NCBI RefSeq assembly: GCF_017352115.1
Contig: NZ_CP071448.1
Span: 4,761,001 to 4,825,000 of the forward strand
Direction: 5' to 3'
Source of the DNA: Flavobacterium endoglycinae
Lineage (GTDB): Bacteria > Bacteroidota > Bacteroidia > Flavobacteriales > Flavobacteriaceae
Length of the DNA: 64,000 nt
The position numbers and the translations under genes are program-made. Shown in pieces: positions 50,690 through 59,373 of the stretch. Numbering within the stretch: position 1 is the stretch's first letter; the number at the start of each line of letters is the position of its first letter. A model generated the notes under the pieces. It saw nothing but the letters and a program-made list of their open reading frames with translations. It did not search any database and had not been told where the DNA came from.

Positions 50690-52060
50690 CTAAACCACTT
50701 TTGCTATTTGTGTGTTTACACGAATATTATTAGGAGCGTCCAAACCTGGATTTTCATAAGTTGTAAAATCTAAATTAACACCCGGTCTAAAAATCAAGCA
50801 ATGTGTTGAACCTCCAAAATGGAACATTCCCAGTTCGTCGCCTTTCTTTACAATGTCGCCGGCTTTTACTGTTATTTGACAGCTAGAAACCTCTGCCATG
50901 CCCACAGGAATTACACACATAAGTCCAATCGCTGGATTATCTGCTTCAATAAATATAAGCGCTCTGGTTGCAACGGCTGTTAAAAAAGGCTGTGAATTGT
51001 TAGGCGCACTCGAATCAGGTCCGTCTGGATTATAGAAACCTTGATATAGATTTTCTAAATAATAAGTACCGTTTACAATTTCCGTTTTTACGATTCTGCC
51101 GTTTACAGGACTATGCCAGCGGTGGTAGCTCAAAGCACTCAAAAAAGCCTGATAAACTGTTCCACCATCAAACTGAGGCGCTAATTCATCAAAATTCATC
51201 ATGTTTTCTAACGAATAAGGCTGTCCTTTCAACCAAAATTGATCAGACAAAGATACGTTAGTAGCCACTTGTAAAGGTGCCGATTCACATGCGTTTACAA
51301 TAATCGAATCGTCATTAGGAGCGGTAACAGGGCGTATATTTGCACAAAATAATCTAGTGAAAAAATCGTCCCAACTTTTGAATCCGTAATAAGGATCTGA
51401 AGGATTGGACTGAAAAACATCAGAGAATGTAGCGTAGGGAGGAATTGGATTTGGTTCTAAACCTAAAGCTCCTTGGGCAACTTGCATCATTTCAGATTGT
51501 GCTAATTCGCTCAACCATGCAATTACGTTTTCTGAAGGATCATTTTCGATCAAAACATATCTTGAATCCTCCGAAACCAAAAATTTAGACCAGTAGTTTA
51601 ATATCTTCTTTAATTGTTGATTTACCAATGCGTTTGAAAAAACATCATACCCAAAATTAGTTGCCATTGGCCACGCTAAAAGTGCATTGATAGGAAAACC
51701 AATCATACCTGCAGGTGTTTGATTTCCGGGAGCACCCGTTTGATAAGCTTCTGGAGCGGTTTGCATGATTCCGTTCAATAAAACAAGGAAATCTTCAAAA
51801 GTTACAGGTTCTGGTTCCCAAGGTAGAGGTGTTTGTTTTTTTAGAAAATGCGCTTCGGCAAACATTCCCTGTACATTGGCGTATAAAACAGGATCTGAGT
51901 ATACCAGATTTTGGAAATCGGCAATTTCAGGAATGAGCGGTGATGGATTCTTTTTGGTAAACTCCTTTATTTTTAGTGTCCAATTTTCAATAATTTGGGG
52001 ATCTTGGGGTAACCAGCTTCCCAATAATTGTTTTGCCTTGATAAATGTAGTTGTTTCCAT
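50690..52060 (-). CDS. PSD-like decarboxylase with N-terminal PSDC domain (phosphatidylserine or aromatic amino-acid decarboxylase type)
   Basis: The 456-residue product has a ~200-residue N-terminal PSDC-like region (FVLANVQ-like VLYANVQGMFAEAH, PAGMIGFPINALLAWPMATN). The PS-decarboxylase core follows: FKSWDDFFTRLFCANIRPV, SALSYHRWHSPVNGRIV and MFHFGGSTHCLIF with the expected self-cleavage Ser at S418 (GGST in place of LGST). There are no membrane helices or signal peptide. This architecture is shared with the PSD-derived L-tryptophan decarboxylase PsiD of Psilocybe, so a soluble amino-acid decarboxylase is as likely as lipid synthesis. It is flanked by direct repeats and appears monocistronic. 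Confidence 0.8.
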   Translation of the reverse strand: METTTFIKAKQLLGSWLPQDPQIIENWTLKIKEFTKKNPSPLIPEIADFQNLVYSDPVLYANVQGMFAEAHFLKKQTPLPWEPEPVTFEDFLVLLNGIMQTAPEAYQTGAPGNQTPAGMIGFPINALLAWPMATNFGYDVFSNALVNQQLKKILNYWSKFLVSEDSRYVLIENDPSENVIAWLSELAQSEMMQVAQGALGLEPNPIPPYATFSDVFQSNPSDPYYGFKSWDDFFTRLFCANIRPVTAPNDDSIIVNACESAPLQVATNVSLSDQFWLKGQPYSLENMMNFDELAPQFDGGTVYQAFLSALSYHRWHSPVNGRIVKTEIVNGTYYLENLYQGFYNPDGPDSSAPNNSQPFLTAVATRALIFIEADNPAIGLMCVIPVGMAEVSSCQITVKAGDIVKKGDELGMFHFGGSTHCLIFRPGVNLDFTTYENPGLDAPNNIRVNTQIAKVV

Positions 52061-52245
52061 AATTTTTTAGGTTAAATTAATAACGAAGGTATTTTAGAAA
52101 ACAATTTAAAAAGATTAATTAGTTATAAAAGCTTGATTTTGTGTTATGAAGCGCTAATATTGCTGATAGGAAACTAATATTTTAGCAAAAGAAAGTTTTA
52201 TTGGATTTCTTAAGATTTATTAAATCTTTTCGAAAATAAATTCAA

Positions 52246-52516
52246 ACATAGCCCAAGGGACACGTATTGTTACGGATTTGCATTGCGTTCCAAGGTTGAA
52301 ACCTTGGGCTATGTTCTGAAAAGTATTGTAAATAAAAAGCAAATAGTTTTCTAAATCTATCTGTTTTTTATGAATTGCCTCCAGTTTCAACTGGAGGTAT
52401 AAAGTAAGAATAGAAAAAGGCTTTAGCCAAAAAACGTCTAGTTTGGCTAAAGCCTTTTGAGCTTTAATTAATTTTCATCCAGCTAAAGCTGGACGCAATT
52501 CAATTACAATATTTAA
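52246..52516. repeat. Composite palindromic repeat, copy B (right of the decarboxylase gene)
   Basis: This has the same order and orientation as copy A at 50342-50636. Copy B lacks most of the first CCAAGG..CCTTGG palindrome (CCCAAGGGACACGTATTG versus CCCAAGG..CCTTGGGAAACGTATTA in copy A), which suggests hairpin loss. It is followed by a half copy of the CTTTGCGTCTTAGCGAC repeat at 52522-52551. Confidence 0.85.
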
Positions 52517-52553
52517 AGTAAACTTTGCGTCTTAGCGACTTTGCGAGATTAAA

Positions 52554-53768
52554 TTATTTCTCAGTATTTTTTCTCCCTTCAATATTCGGCAAGAACCCTG
52601 TAATAACTCCAATCAAAGGTAAAAACGCACAAATTTTAAATACATATTCTATACTTGTGGCGTCGGCGATTTTTCCTAAAACAGCAGAACCCAATCCGCC
52701 CATTCCGAAAGCAAATCCGAAGAAAAGACCCGCTACTAAACCAACTTTTCCCGGCATTAATTCCGTTGCGTAAACTAAAATAGCAGAGAAAGCAGAAGAA
52801 AGAATCAATCCGATAATTACAGATAAAGTTCCAACCCAAAATAAAGAAACATATGGTAACATCAAAGTAAAAGGCGCAACTCCAAGAATAGAAACCCAGA
52901 TTACATATTTTCTTCCAAAACGATCACCAATTGGTCCGCCAATTAAAGTTCCTGCCGCAACAGCTCCAGAGAACAAGAATAGATATACTTGCGATTGCTG
53001 AATTGAGATATGGAATTTATCAATCAAAAAGAAAGTATAATAGCTCGTAATACTGCTCATGTAGAAGTATTTTGAGAAAATCAAAACCAATAGAATAACT
53101 AACGAAACAATCACACGGTTTTTAGATAAATGATGTGTTTCAATTTTCATCGCTGCTTTATTCGCATTTCTTTCAGATAAATGTGCTGTGTACCAAATGG
53201 CAATTCTGTACAAAGTAAAAACGCCAATTAAAGCAATAATGCAAAACCAAGCTACATAACTTTGTCCGTTTGGAATGATAATAAATGCGGCTAATAAAGG
53301 TCCGATGGCGCTTCCTGCATTTCCTCCTAATTGAAAAATAGACTGCGCCAATCCTTTTTTTCCTCCCGAAGCTAAATGCGCTACACGTGAAGATTCTGGG
53401 TGAAAAATTGAAGATCCAATTCCGATTAAACTTACTGACATTAGTAAAAACGTAAAGTTAGAGGCAATTGAAACCAGAAATAATCCCGTCATTGTAAAAC
53501 ACATTCCGATTATTAACGAATAAGGTTTAGAATTTTTATCAGTATACATTCCAACAAATGGCTGAAGGATAGAAGCTACGATTTGGTAAGTAAACGTGAT
53601 GATTCCGATTTGTGTAAAGCTCAATTCGAAATTATCTTTAATAAGCGGATAAATTGACGGAACTACAGCTTGTAAAAGATCATTGATTAAATGCGAAAAG
53701 CTGATTATAAAAAGTATCGAATACGTCGTTTTTTTTATTACTTCTGGTTGTACTTTAACGGTTTCCAT
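52554..53768 (-). CDS. MFS transporter, fosmidomycin-resistance (Fsr) type
   Basis: The 404-residue product has twelve predicted helices and the Fsr pattern: FIISFSHLINDLLQAVVPSI, QIGIITFTYQIVASILQPF, GIGSSIFHPESSRVAHLASG, KGLAQSIFQLGGNAGSAIGP and LVAGLFFGFAFGMGGLGSAV. Family members export fosmidomycin or small molecules. It is divergent from an AraC-type regulator with 100 bases between them, so that regulator is its likely controller. The substrate is unknown. Confidence 0.88.
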   Translation of the reverse strand: METVKVQPEVIKKTTYSILFIISFSHLINDLLQAVVPSIYPLIKDNFELSFTQIGIITFTYQIVASILQPFVGMYTDKNSKPYSLIIGMCFTMTGLFLVSIASNFTFLLMSVSLIGIGSSIFHPESSRVAHLASGGKKGLAQSIFQLGGNAGSAIGPLLAAFIIIPNGQSYVAWFCIIALIGVFTLYRIAIWYTAHLSERNANKAAMKIETHHLSKNRVIVSLVILLVLIFSKYFYMSSITSYYTFFLIDKFHISIQQSQVYLFLFSGAVAAGTLIGGPIGDRFGRKYVIWVSILGVAPFTLMLPYVSLFWVGTLSVIIGLILSSAFSAILVYATELMPGKVGLVAGLFFGFAFGMGGLGSAVLGKIADATSIEYVFKICAFLPLIGVITGFLPNIEGRKNTEK

Positions 53769-53856
53769 GAGTTATTTTTGGATTAATTTTAATTTTAGAA
53801 ATTATAGTGGCACTAATTTTTTACAAAATTGAAACAAATAAGAATGTCAAAATTGC

Positions 53857-53864
53857 TATATTTG
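53857..53864 (+). promoter_or_regulatory. Candidate -7 box immediately before the AraC gene start
   Basis: TATATTTG matches TAnnTTTG but ends only 4 bases before the ATG at 53869. If used, transcription would begin at about the first codon, favouring the in-frame ATG at 53896 as the true start or a leaderless message. Confidence 0.4.
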
Positions 53865-53868
53865 GACA

Positions 53869-54687
53869 ATGAATAGTCAATATCGGACATATAGAATGGC
53901 CACGGATTTTGGATATCAAATTGATTCCTCGATTCCTGTTATTGGTTATACCGAAATGGTAACCAACGAAATGTGTATTTCACATTCACATCCAAGAGGG
54001 CAATTAATCTATGCAACGCGTGGTGTAATGAATGTTGTGGTGGGCAATCATATCTGGGTGGTGAATCCTCTGCAGGGCTTGTGGCTTCCTGGTGGAGTAG
54101 AACATCAGGTAACGTTTCAGAAAGACGTCAATTATTATAGTGTTTTTATTGATCCGTCTGTGATGAAAGGATTGCCAGAGAACAGTTTTTCATTTGATAT
54201 TCCGATGTTTTTGAAGCAATTGGTTTTTAAAATCATTTCTTTTGGAACAAGCGGCAATTTAACAGATTCGCAAAGAAGGCTAATTGCCGTTTTTCTGGAT
54301 GAATTAGCTTTAATTGTTCCAAGCGCCACTTTCCTGCCAACCACAAATAACGAAAGACTTCAAAAAGTTGTTGAACTATTAATGAGTGATATTTCAAGCA
54401 AACAAACAATCGATTATTATGCTGAACTTTCGTTTATGAGCAGTCGAACGTTATCGCGTTTGTTTATAAAAGAACTAGGAATGAACTTCAGCGATTGGCG
54501 CACCCGAATGAAATTACTGGAAGCCATTAAAAGATTAGGTGAAAAGCAATCGATAAAAGAAATCGCGCTTGATTTAGGTTACGAAACGGCCAGTGCTTTT
54601 ATTTATATGTTTAAAAAGCATTTGGGTACAACGCCTTCTAACTATATTTTAGAAGATGAAAATGAATCTGAAAAGCTTATTGCTTAG
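53869..54687 (+). CDS. AraC-family transcriptional regulator with N-terminal cupin
   Basis: The 272-residue product has an N-terminal cupin-type sensor (CISHSHPRGQLIYATRGVMN, WLPGGVEHQVTF) and a C-terminal double helix-turn-helix (YAELSFMSSRTLSRLFIKEL, RLGEKQSIKEIALDLGYETA, FIYMFKKHLGTTPSNYI). The start may be at 53869 or, given a -7 box at 53857-53864, at the in-frame ATG 53896 (MATDFGYQIDSS). It is transcribed divergently from the Fsr-type exporter and probably controls it. Confidence 0.9.
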   Translation: MNSQYRTYRMATDFGYQIDSSIPVIGYTEMVTNEMCISHSHPRGQLIYATRGVMNVVVGNHIWVVNPLQGLWLPGGVEHQVTFQKDVNYYSVFIDPSVMKGLPENSFSFDIPMFLKQLVFKIISFGTSGNLTDSQRRLIAVFLDELALIVPSATFLPTTNNERLQKVVELLMSDISSKQTIDYYAELSFMSSRTLSRLFIKELGMNFSDWRTRMKLLEAIKRLGEKQSIKEIALDLGYETASAFIYMFKKHLGTTPSNYILEDENESEKLIA

Positions 54688-54705
54688 ATTTTAAATGTGC
54701 AATTG

Positions 54706-54983
54706 AACGCTGATGAAACGGATTCGCTATCGCGAAAACGCGGATTGATGCGGATTTTTTATTTTTTAAACACATAGAATCATAGTCTTTCTTATGTGTG
54801 AAAAAGGCGTTTCACTTATCTAAATACACATAGCCATGTGTTAATGACTAGTCATCTTTTGATCGGCTCTAAATTCTTTAAGTATTTAAAAAATCTATGT
54901 TTCTATGTGTTTAAAAAAAAGGACAAAATAAAAAATCTGTTTTTATCAGCGTTTTTACGAAGTAAATCCGTTTTCATCTGCGT
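54706..54983. repeat. Nested repeats: CGCTGATGAAACGGATT pair enclosing the CACATAG element, copy 2
   Basis: The outer pair AACGCTGATGAAACGGATT (54706-54724) and AATCCGTTTTCATCTGCGT (54965-54983) are near-exact reverse complements. Inside lies the CACATAG composite element (54766-54918), in reverse orientation to the copy at 39606-39745, with the shared words GAAAAAGGCGTTTCAC and CACATAGCCATGTGTTAA. No gene is present. Confidence 0.8.
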
Positions 54984-55149
54984 CCCATAAAAATCGTAAC
55001 ATCATTTTTTTTAATACTAAAAAAGTGATAACTCGTAATTTTTCCCTTAAAAAATTATCAAATAGTAGTGTTTTTTATGAAATAGCAGGATAGTACAGGG
55101 TGTCAAATGTGACGAGAACACTTATCTTTAGTCCCAAAATACACTTACT
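54984..55149. other. Leader region of the GH78 gene
   Basis: About 165 bases contain AT-rich DNA with GTGATAACTCGTAATTTTTCC and a GGTGTCAAATGTGACGAG stretch (TGTCAAATGTGACG has weak dyad symmetry), but no clear -7 box or the TAATCGATTA operator. Confidence 0.3.
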
Positions 55150-57336
55150 ATGCTAAACCGCTTTTCCATTTTTAAACTTTTATTGGTTCTTATTATTTTC
55201 TTTCCTTCTGTTTCCTTGTCTGCTCAAGAGAAATCAAAAGAAGCGACATGGATTTGGTACCCAGGCGATTTCGAAGTTTGGTTAAGCAATAAAATGCAAG
55301 TAAGACGTACAGAACGCGAAGCAGTATTTCCGCCACTTTGGCAATATTATAGTCCTTATGCTTTGGTCACTTTTCAAACCGAAGTAGATATTCCAAAACC
55401 AGATGAAGTAAAAATCTTCTCTGAAGGACCTTTTCAATTGCTTTTAGATGGTGTTCAGGTTTACGGACAGCCAAAATCCATAAAAATTCCAGCCGGAAAA
55501 CATAAAATTTCTTTTAAAGTTTACAATCAAGAAGTCTTGCCAGCGATTTATATTTCTGGTCAATATGTAAAATCTGATGCTTCTTGGAAAGTAACCAACG
55601 AAGATAAACTTTGGATTGACGAAGCTGGAAAAGCACAGCAATCGGGTACGCCATGGGTTCCTGTTGGTTCTTGGAATTTTAATTCACCAGAAAGTAAACC
55701 TTCAGGATTCAAACTAACAACAAAACCTTTAAGTGCAAAAAAAGCAGAAAAAATAGCAGGTGGTGAATTGGTCGATTTCGGAAAAGAAACTTTTGGATAT
55801 ATTAAAATCCACGGTTTAAAAGGAAAAGGCAAGGTCGCACTTTATTATGGTGAATCTCGTGAAGAAGCTTTGGATTCTGCTAAATGCGAAACATTAGATC
55901 ATTTATCTTTTGATGGAAATCAGTCTGAAACGTATACGAATGATGGATCAAAAGCATTCCGCTATGTTCAAGTACAAGCAGATGCGGGCGTAAAATACGA
56001 TTCGATTTCGATGCTTTATGAATATCTGCCATTAGACTATCGTGGCGCATTCAAATCTTCAGATCAATTATTGAACAAAATTTGGGACGTGTCGGCTTAT
56101 ACGATGCATTTAACTGCTCGCGAATTTTTTATCGACGGAATCAAACGTGACCGTTGGGTTTGGTCTGGTGATGCATATCAAAGTTATTTGATGAATTATT
56201 ATTTGTTTTTTGATTCGCCTTCGGTAGAACGAACGATGTCAGCACTTCGCGGAAAAGATCCTGTAACGGCTCACGTAAATATCATTATGGATTATTCGCT
56301 GTATTGGTTTGTGGGTGTTTATGATTATTATTTGCACACAGGAGATACAAAATTTATTAAAACTTATTATCCAAGAATGAAATCATTGATGGATTTCTGT
56401 TTAGAGAGAAGAAATAAAAACGGATTTCTAGAACCATTAGAAGGCGATTGGGTTTTCATTGATTGGGCTGACGGGTTGCCAAAAACAGGAGAAGTTAGTT
56501 TTGAGCAAATGCTTTTGGCAAGAAGTTTAGAAGCGATGGTCGTTAGTGCTGAAATCGCTGGTAAAAATGAAGACCAAAAACACTATCAAAAATTAGCTGC
56601 TGATTTAAAAACTAATTTATTTGATGTCTTTTGGGATAAAAAAGAAAACGTGATGAAGCACCAGCGTATCGACGGTAAAATGCAGAATATTGTAACCAGA
56701 TACGCTAATATGTTTGGTATTTTCTTCAATTATTTTACTGAAGAACAAAAGCAAAGTGTAAAAAATAAAGTGTTACTGAATAAAGATGTTCTTCAAATTA
56801 CAACGCCATATATGCGTTTTTACGAGTTGGAAGCCTTATGCGCCATGGACGAACAAAAATTTGTACTAAATGAAATTCGTGATTATTGGGGTGGAATGCT
56901 GAATCTTGGTGCGACATCATTTTGGGAAAAATACGATCCAAAACAAAGCGGGAAAGAACATCTGGAAATGTATGGTCGCCCTTACGGGAAAAGCCTCTGT
57001 CACGCTTGGGGGGCAAGTCCGATTTATTTGCTTGGAAAATATTATTTGGGTGTAAAACCAACTGCTCCAGGATATTCGGAATATGAAATTAAACCAAATT
57101 TAGGTGGTTTAAAATGGATGGAAGGAAAAGTACCAACGCCAAATGGAGAAGTTGCTGTGTATTGCAGCACCAAAGAAATAAAAGTAAAAGCAGGTGAAGG
57201 AGAAGGAAAACTAATTTTTAAAAGTGCAAGCAAACCAAAAACAAATTCTGGAACAATTACAGAATTAGGAAAGAATAGATATCAATTGATCGTAAAACCG
57301 AATGTGGAGTATTTAGTGAGTTATAAAGCGATTTAA
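55150..57336 (+). CDS. GH78 alpha-L-rhamnosidase, secreted
   Basis: The 728-residue product has a signal peptide (LLLVLIIFFPSVSLSAQ), N-terminal beta-sandwich domains (KVALYYGESREEALDSAKCE), then the (alpha/alpha)6 barrel: FFIDGIKRDRWVWSGDAYQS with the acidic substrate-binding and catalytic loop, LEGDWVFIDWADGLPKTGEV, WEKYDPKQSGKEHLEMYGRP and a SLCHAWGASPIYLLGKYYLG segment. A C-terminal beta-sandwich closes the protein. It should remove terminal alpha-L-rhamnose from a pectic or other glycan. It is the first of four glycosidase genes reading the same way to 63974, with gaps of 140-220 bases. Confidence 0.92.
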   Translation: MLNRFSIFKLLLVLIIFFPSVSLSAQEKSKEATWIWYPGDFEVWLSNKMQVRRTEREAVFPPLWQYYSPYALVTFQTEVDIPKPDEVKIFSEGPFQLLLDGVQVYGQPKSIKIPAGKHKISFKVYNQEVLPAIYISGQYVKSDASWKVTNEDKLWIDEAGKAQQSGTPWVPVGSWNFNSPESKPSGFKLTTKPLSAKKAEKIAGGELVDFGKETFGYIKIHGLKGKGKVALYYGESREEALDSAKCETLDHLSFDGNQSETYTNDGSKAFRYVQVQADAGVKYDSISMLYEYLPLDYRGAFKSSDQLLNKIWDVSAYTMHLTAREFFIDGIKRDRWVWSGDAYQSYLMNYYLFFDSPSVERTMSALRGKDPVTAHVNIIMDYSLYWFVGVYDYYLHTGDTKFIKTYYPRMKSLMDFCLERRNKNGFLEPLEGDWVFIDWADGLPKTGEVSFEQMLLARSLEAMVVSAEIAGKNEDQKHYQKLAADLKTNLFDVFWDKKENVMKHQRIDGKMQNIVTRYANMFGIFFNYFTEEQKQSVKNKVLLNKDVLQITTPYMRFYELEALCAMDEQKFVLNEIRDYWGGMLNLGATSFWEKYDPKQSGKEHLEMYGRPYGKSLCHAWGASPIYLLGKYYLGVKPTAPGYSEYEIKPNLGGLKWMEGKVPTPNGEVAVYCSTKEIKVKAGEGEGKLIFKSASKPKTNSGTITELGKNRYQLIVKPNVEYLVSYKAI

Positions 57337-57364
57337 GTTCTAAGTTAAGTTTATCGTTACAGTA

Positions 57365-57451
57365 TGTCATTGCGAGGAACGATGCAACCTCACTAATAAT
57401 TACGCAATGTTTTATATAGCAAATGTGATTGCTTCGTTCCTCGCAATGACG
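57365..57451. repeat. 17-bp inverted repeat of GTCATTGCGAGGAACGA type
   Basis: GTCATTGCGAGGAACGA (57366-57382) and TCGTTCCTCGCAATGAC (57434-57450) are exact reverse complements ~50 bases apart, between the GH78 gene and the next. This word is a widespread Bacteroidota intergenic repeat. It could form a long hairpin in the mRNA. Confidence 0.8.
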
Positions 57452-57479
57452 CAAAAACTCAAAAAAAAAATAAAAACCA

Positions 57480-59156
57480 ATGTTTTCAATAAGTACCAAA
57501 TACAATTTCAAATTAAACACAACCATTTTCTTTGTGCTGGCATTCTGCATTCAAGCAACAACACAAAACGCATGGAAACCAGCATCATTTGAAATCGTAA
57601 AATCAAATTACAAGACTTTCAAAACCAGTCAGTATGCACACGTTTTTTCGGGAAGCAAACATAATATTGTTCGTTTAGCTCCAGAATTGCAAGGTTTGAC
57701 GGGAATTGAATTGCCTTTAGATAAATATAAAAACGGAACAAATGCTCCGTTACAATTAAAGTTTAAAGAACCAGTTACGGTTTTGATTGGTGTTTTTCAG
57801 GAAAAGAGTTCAGAATATCTCCAAGCAAATCAAATTGGAAATAACAATGAGATTATTTCAAATGGAGTAACCATTACAGGTTTACCGCCTGTTGATGTCT
57901 ATGCGATTCCTTATGGAAAAGGAATTCATACTGTTTTACCAAATCAAAAAGGATTGTTTGCTGTTTTGGGAGTTTTAAAAATCAATCAACAGCTGAATGC
58001 AAGAGATGCTAAATTACCAGACGGGAGGCTTTGGAATCCAACATTTATCGTAGAAGGATTTTCAGATGAAAAACCGCTTTTTGAAATTATCGGAGGAGAA
58101 AACAAACCCGTTATTGATGAAGGAATGTCAGGAACTGAAGGAATCCAAGGAGGTTTTGAAGGCGGGCGCGTGGTAAAAGTAGGAGATACCTATCATATGT
58201 TTCCAACTGAAAGGGCAGGTGAAAAAGGAGTTGATTATTATTACGATCGTGTAAAAACCAAAATCGGACATTGGACAAGTAAGGATGCCATTCATTGGAA
58301 AAGAGAATCTACTATATATCAAGCAAGCGGAACTTACGCCGTAACCGAAGATGATAACCCAATGAACGATCGTCGTGCTGCAATTTGGTCGTATATGCCA
58401 GTTTTTAATGAAAAAGCAAACAAATGGTACGGCTATTATTTGGCGTATACGGTGAGTAAAGAAATAGAACCGAATCACTCATTTGGAAGAATCTGGCGTT
58501 GCGAATCGACGGTAGAAGGAATCAACGGAATCGGAGGTCCGTACAAAGATATAGGAATCATTATGGAACCAGGATTAGATTCTCAGCCATGGGAAGGACG
58601 TCAAGGTGTAGCTTCTTTTTTTCCGTATCAAGTAGGCGACAAATATTTTGGATTTTACAGCGGTGCGTATCCGTTTAATTCTTGGGTAGATTATCCAAAG
58701 AAATCAGGAAAAGGCTGGTTTGTGGCTTTGGCCGAATCCAAAAGTTTAGAAGGGCCTTGGTTGAGAATGAACAAAGGTTTGGAGCCAATTAAAACCATGC
58801 ATCCGCTTTTTGTTGAAAATCCAATTGTCAGCCAATTGCCAAATGGTTTGTACATCGCAATTTTTGACGGAGGTCCAGACGGCTGGTCACATCATTTACC
58901 AAACATGATTGCCTATTCATTATCAGCAGACGGTATTAATTGGTCAGAAGCACATTATTTGCCAATCGAAACCAAAGTAGATAAATGGTGGGATATTATG
59001 AGAACTCCGCTGTGTCTAATCCCAGAAGGAAATGACGTTTACACCATAGTTTATAATGCAATCGATTTGAAAAGAAGATTTCACCCAACAGGAATGGTAA
59101 AAGTAAAATTGAACAAAGACGTGATGGAGTCGAAATTAAAAGAATTGAAGAAGTAA
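57480..59156 (+). CDS. Secreted five-bladed-propeller glycosidase (GH32/43/117-like), family not assigned
   Basis: The 558-residue product has a signal peptide (TIFFVLAFCIQATTQN), a ~150-residue N-terminal beta-sandwich (KFKEPVTVLIGVFQEKS), then repeated propeller blades: GGRVVKVGDTYHMFPTERAG, KIGHWTSKDAIHWKRESTIY, IWSYMPVFNEKANKWYGYYL, FGFYSGAYPFNSWVDYP, PLFVENPIVSQLPNGLYIAI and IAYSLSADGINWSEAHYLPI. Acidic residues are present in the blades, but I cannot place it in one GH family. Its place between GH78 and GH2 genes suggests a side-chain enzyme acting on the same glycan. Confidence 0.72.
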   Translation: MFSISTKYNFKLNTTIFFVLAFCIQATTQNAWKPASFEIVKSNYKTFKTSQYAHVFSGSKHNIVRLAPELQGLTGIELPLDKYKNGTNAPLQLKFKEPVTVLIGVFQEKSSEYLQANQIGNNNEIISNGVTITGLPPVDVYAIPYGKGIHTVLPNQKGLFAVLGVLKINQQLNARDAKLPDGRLWNPTFIVEGFSDEKPLFEIIGGENKPVIDEGMSGTEGIQGGFEGGRVVKVGDTYHMFPTERAGEKGVDYYYDRVKTKIGHWTSKDAIHWKRESTIYQASGTYAVTEDDNPMNDRRAAIWSYMPVFNEKANKWYGYYLAYTVSKEIEPNHSFGRIWRCESTVEGINGIGGPYKDIGIIMEPGLDSQPWEGRQGVASFFPYQVGDKYFGFYSGAYPFNSWVDYPKKSGKGWFVALAESKSLEGPWLRMNKGLEPIKTMHPLFVENPIVSQLPNGLYIAIFDGGPDGWSHHLPNMIAYSLSADGINWSEAHYLPIETKVDKWWDIMRTPLCLIPEGNDVYTIVYNAIDLKRRFHPTGMVKVKLNKDVMESKLKELKK

Positions 59157-59231
59157 GACGGGGTAGAGGAAAGAAGCAAGATGCAAGATTGTTAAGAATA
59201 GAATATAGAAAATAGAATATAGAGAAAAGAA

Positions 59232-59310
59232 ACTTTGCGCCTTAGCGACTTTGCGAGAGCTAAAAATCTAAGCTTAAAAATAATCTCGCAAAGACACAAA
59301 GTCGCAAAGA
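59232..59310. repeat. CTTTGCGCCTTAGCGAC inverted repeat
   Basis: CTTTGCGCCTTAGCGACTTT (~59234-59253) and AATCTCGCAAAGACACAAAG (~59281-59300) followed by TCGCAAAG form an imperfect inverted pair of the same family as 50228-50307. It lies between two propeller glycosidase genes. Confidence 0.7.
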
Positions 59311-59373
59311 AAAAATAAACTTAGAGTCTTAGAGCCTTTGTGGCAAAAAGCAACCAAAAACATAGCCAAGAAA

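Noticed and set aside
50342-52516. Insertion sequence
   Set aside because: The direct repeats carry no transposase frame and the gene between them is a PSD-like enzyme; treated as paired intergenic repeats instead.
57407-57592. Small frame across the inverted repeat before the propeller gene
   Set aside because: It reads through a known repeat (GTTCCTCGCAATGAC) and overlaps the signal peptide of the real gene in another frame.
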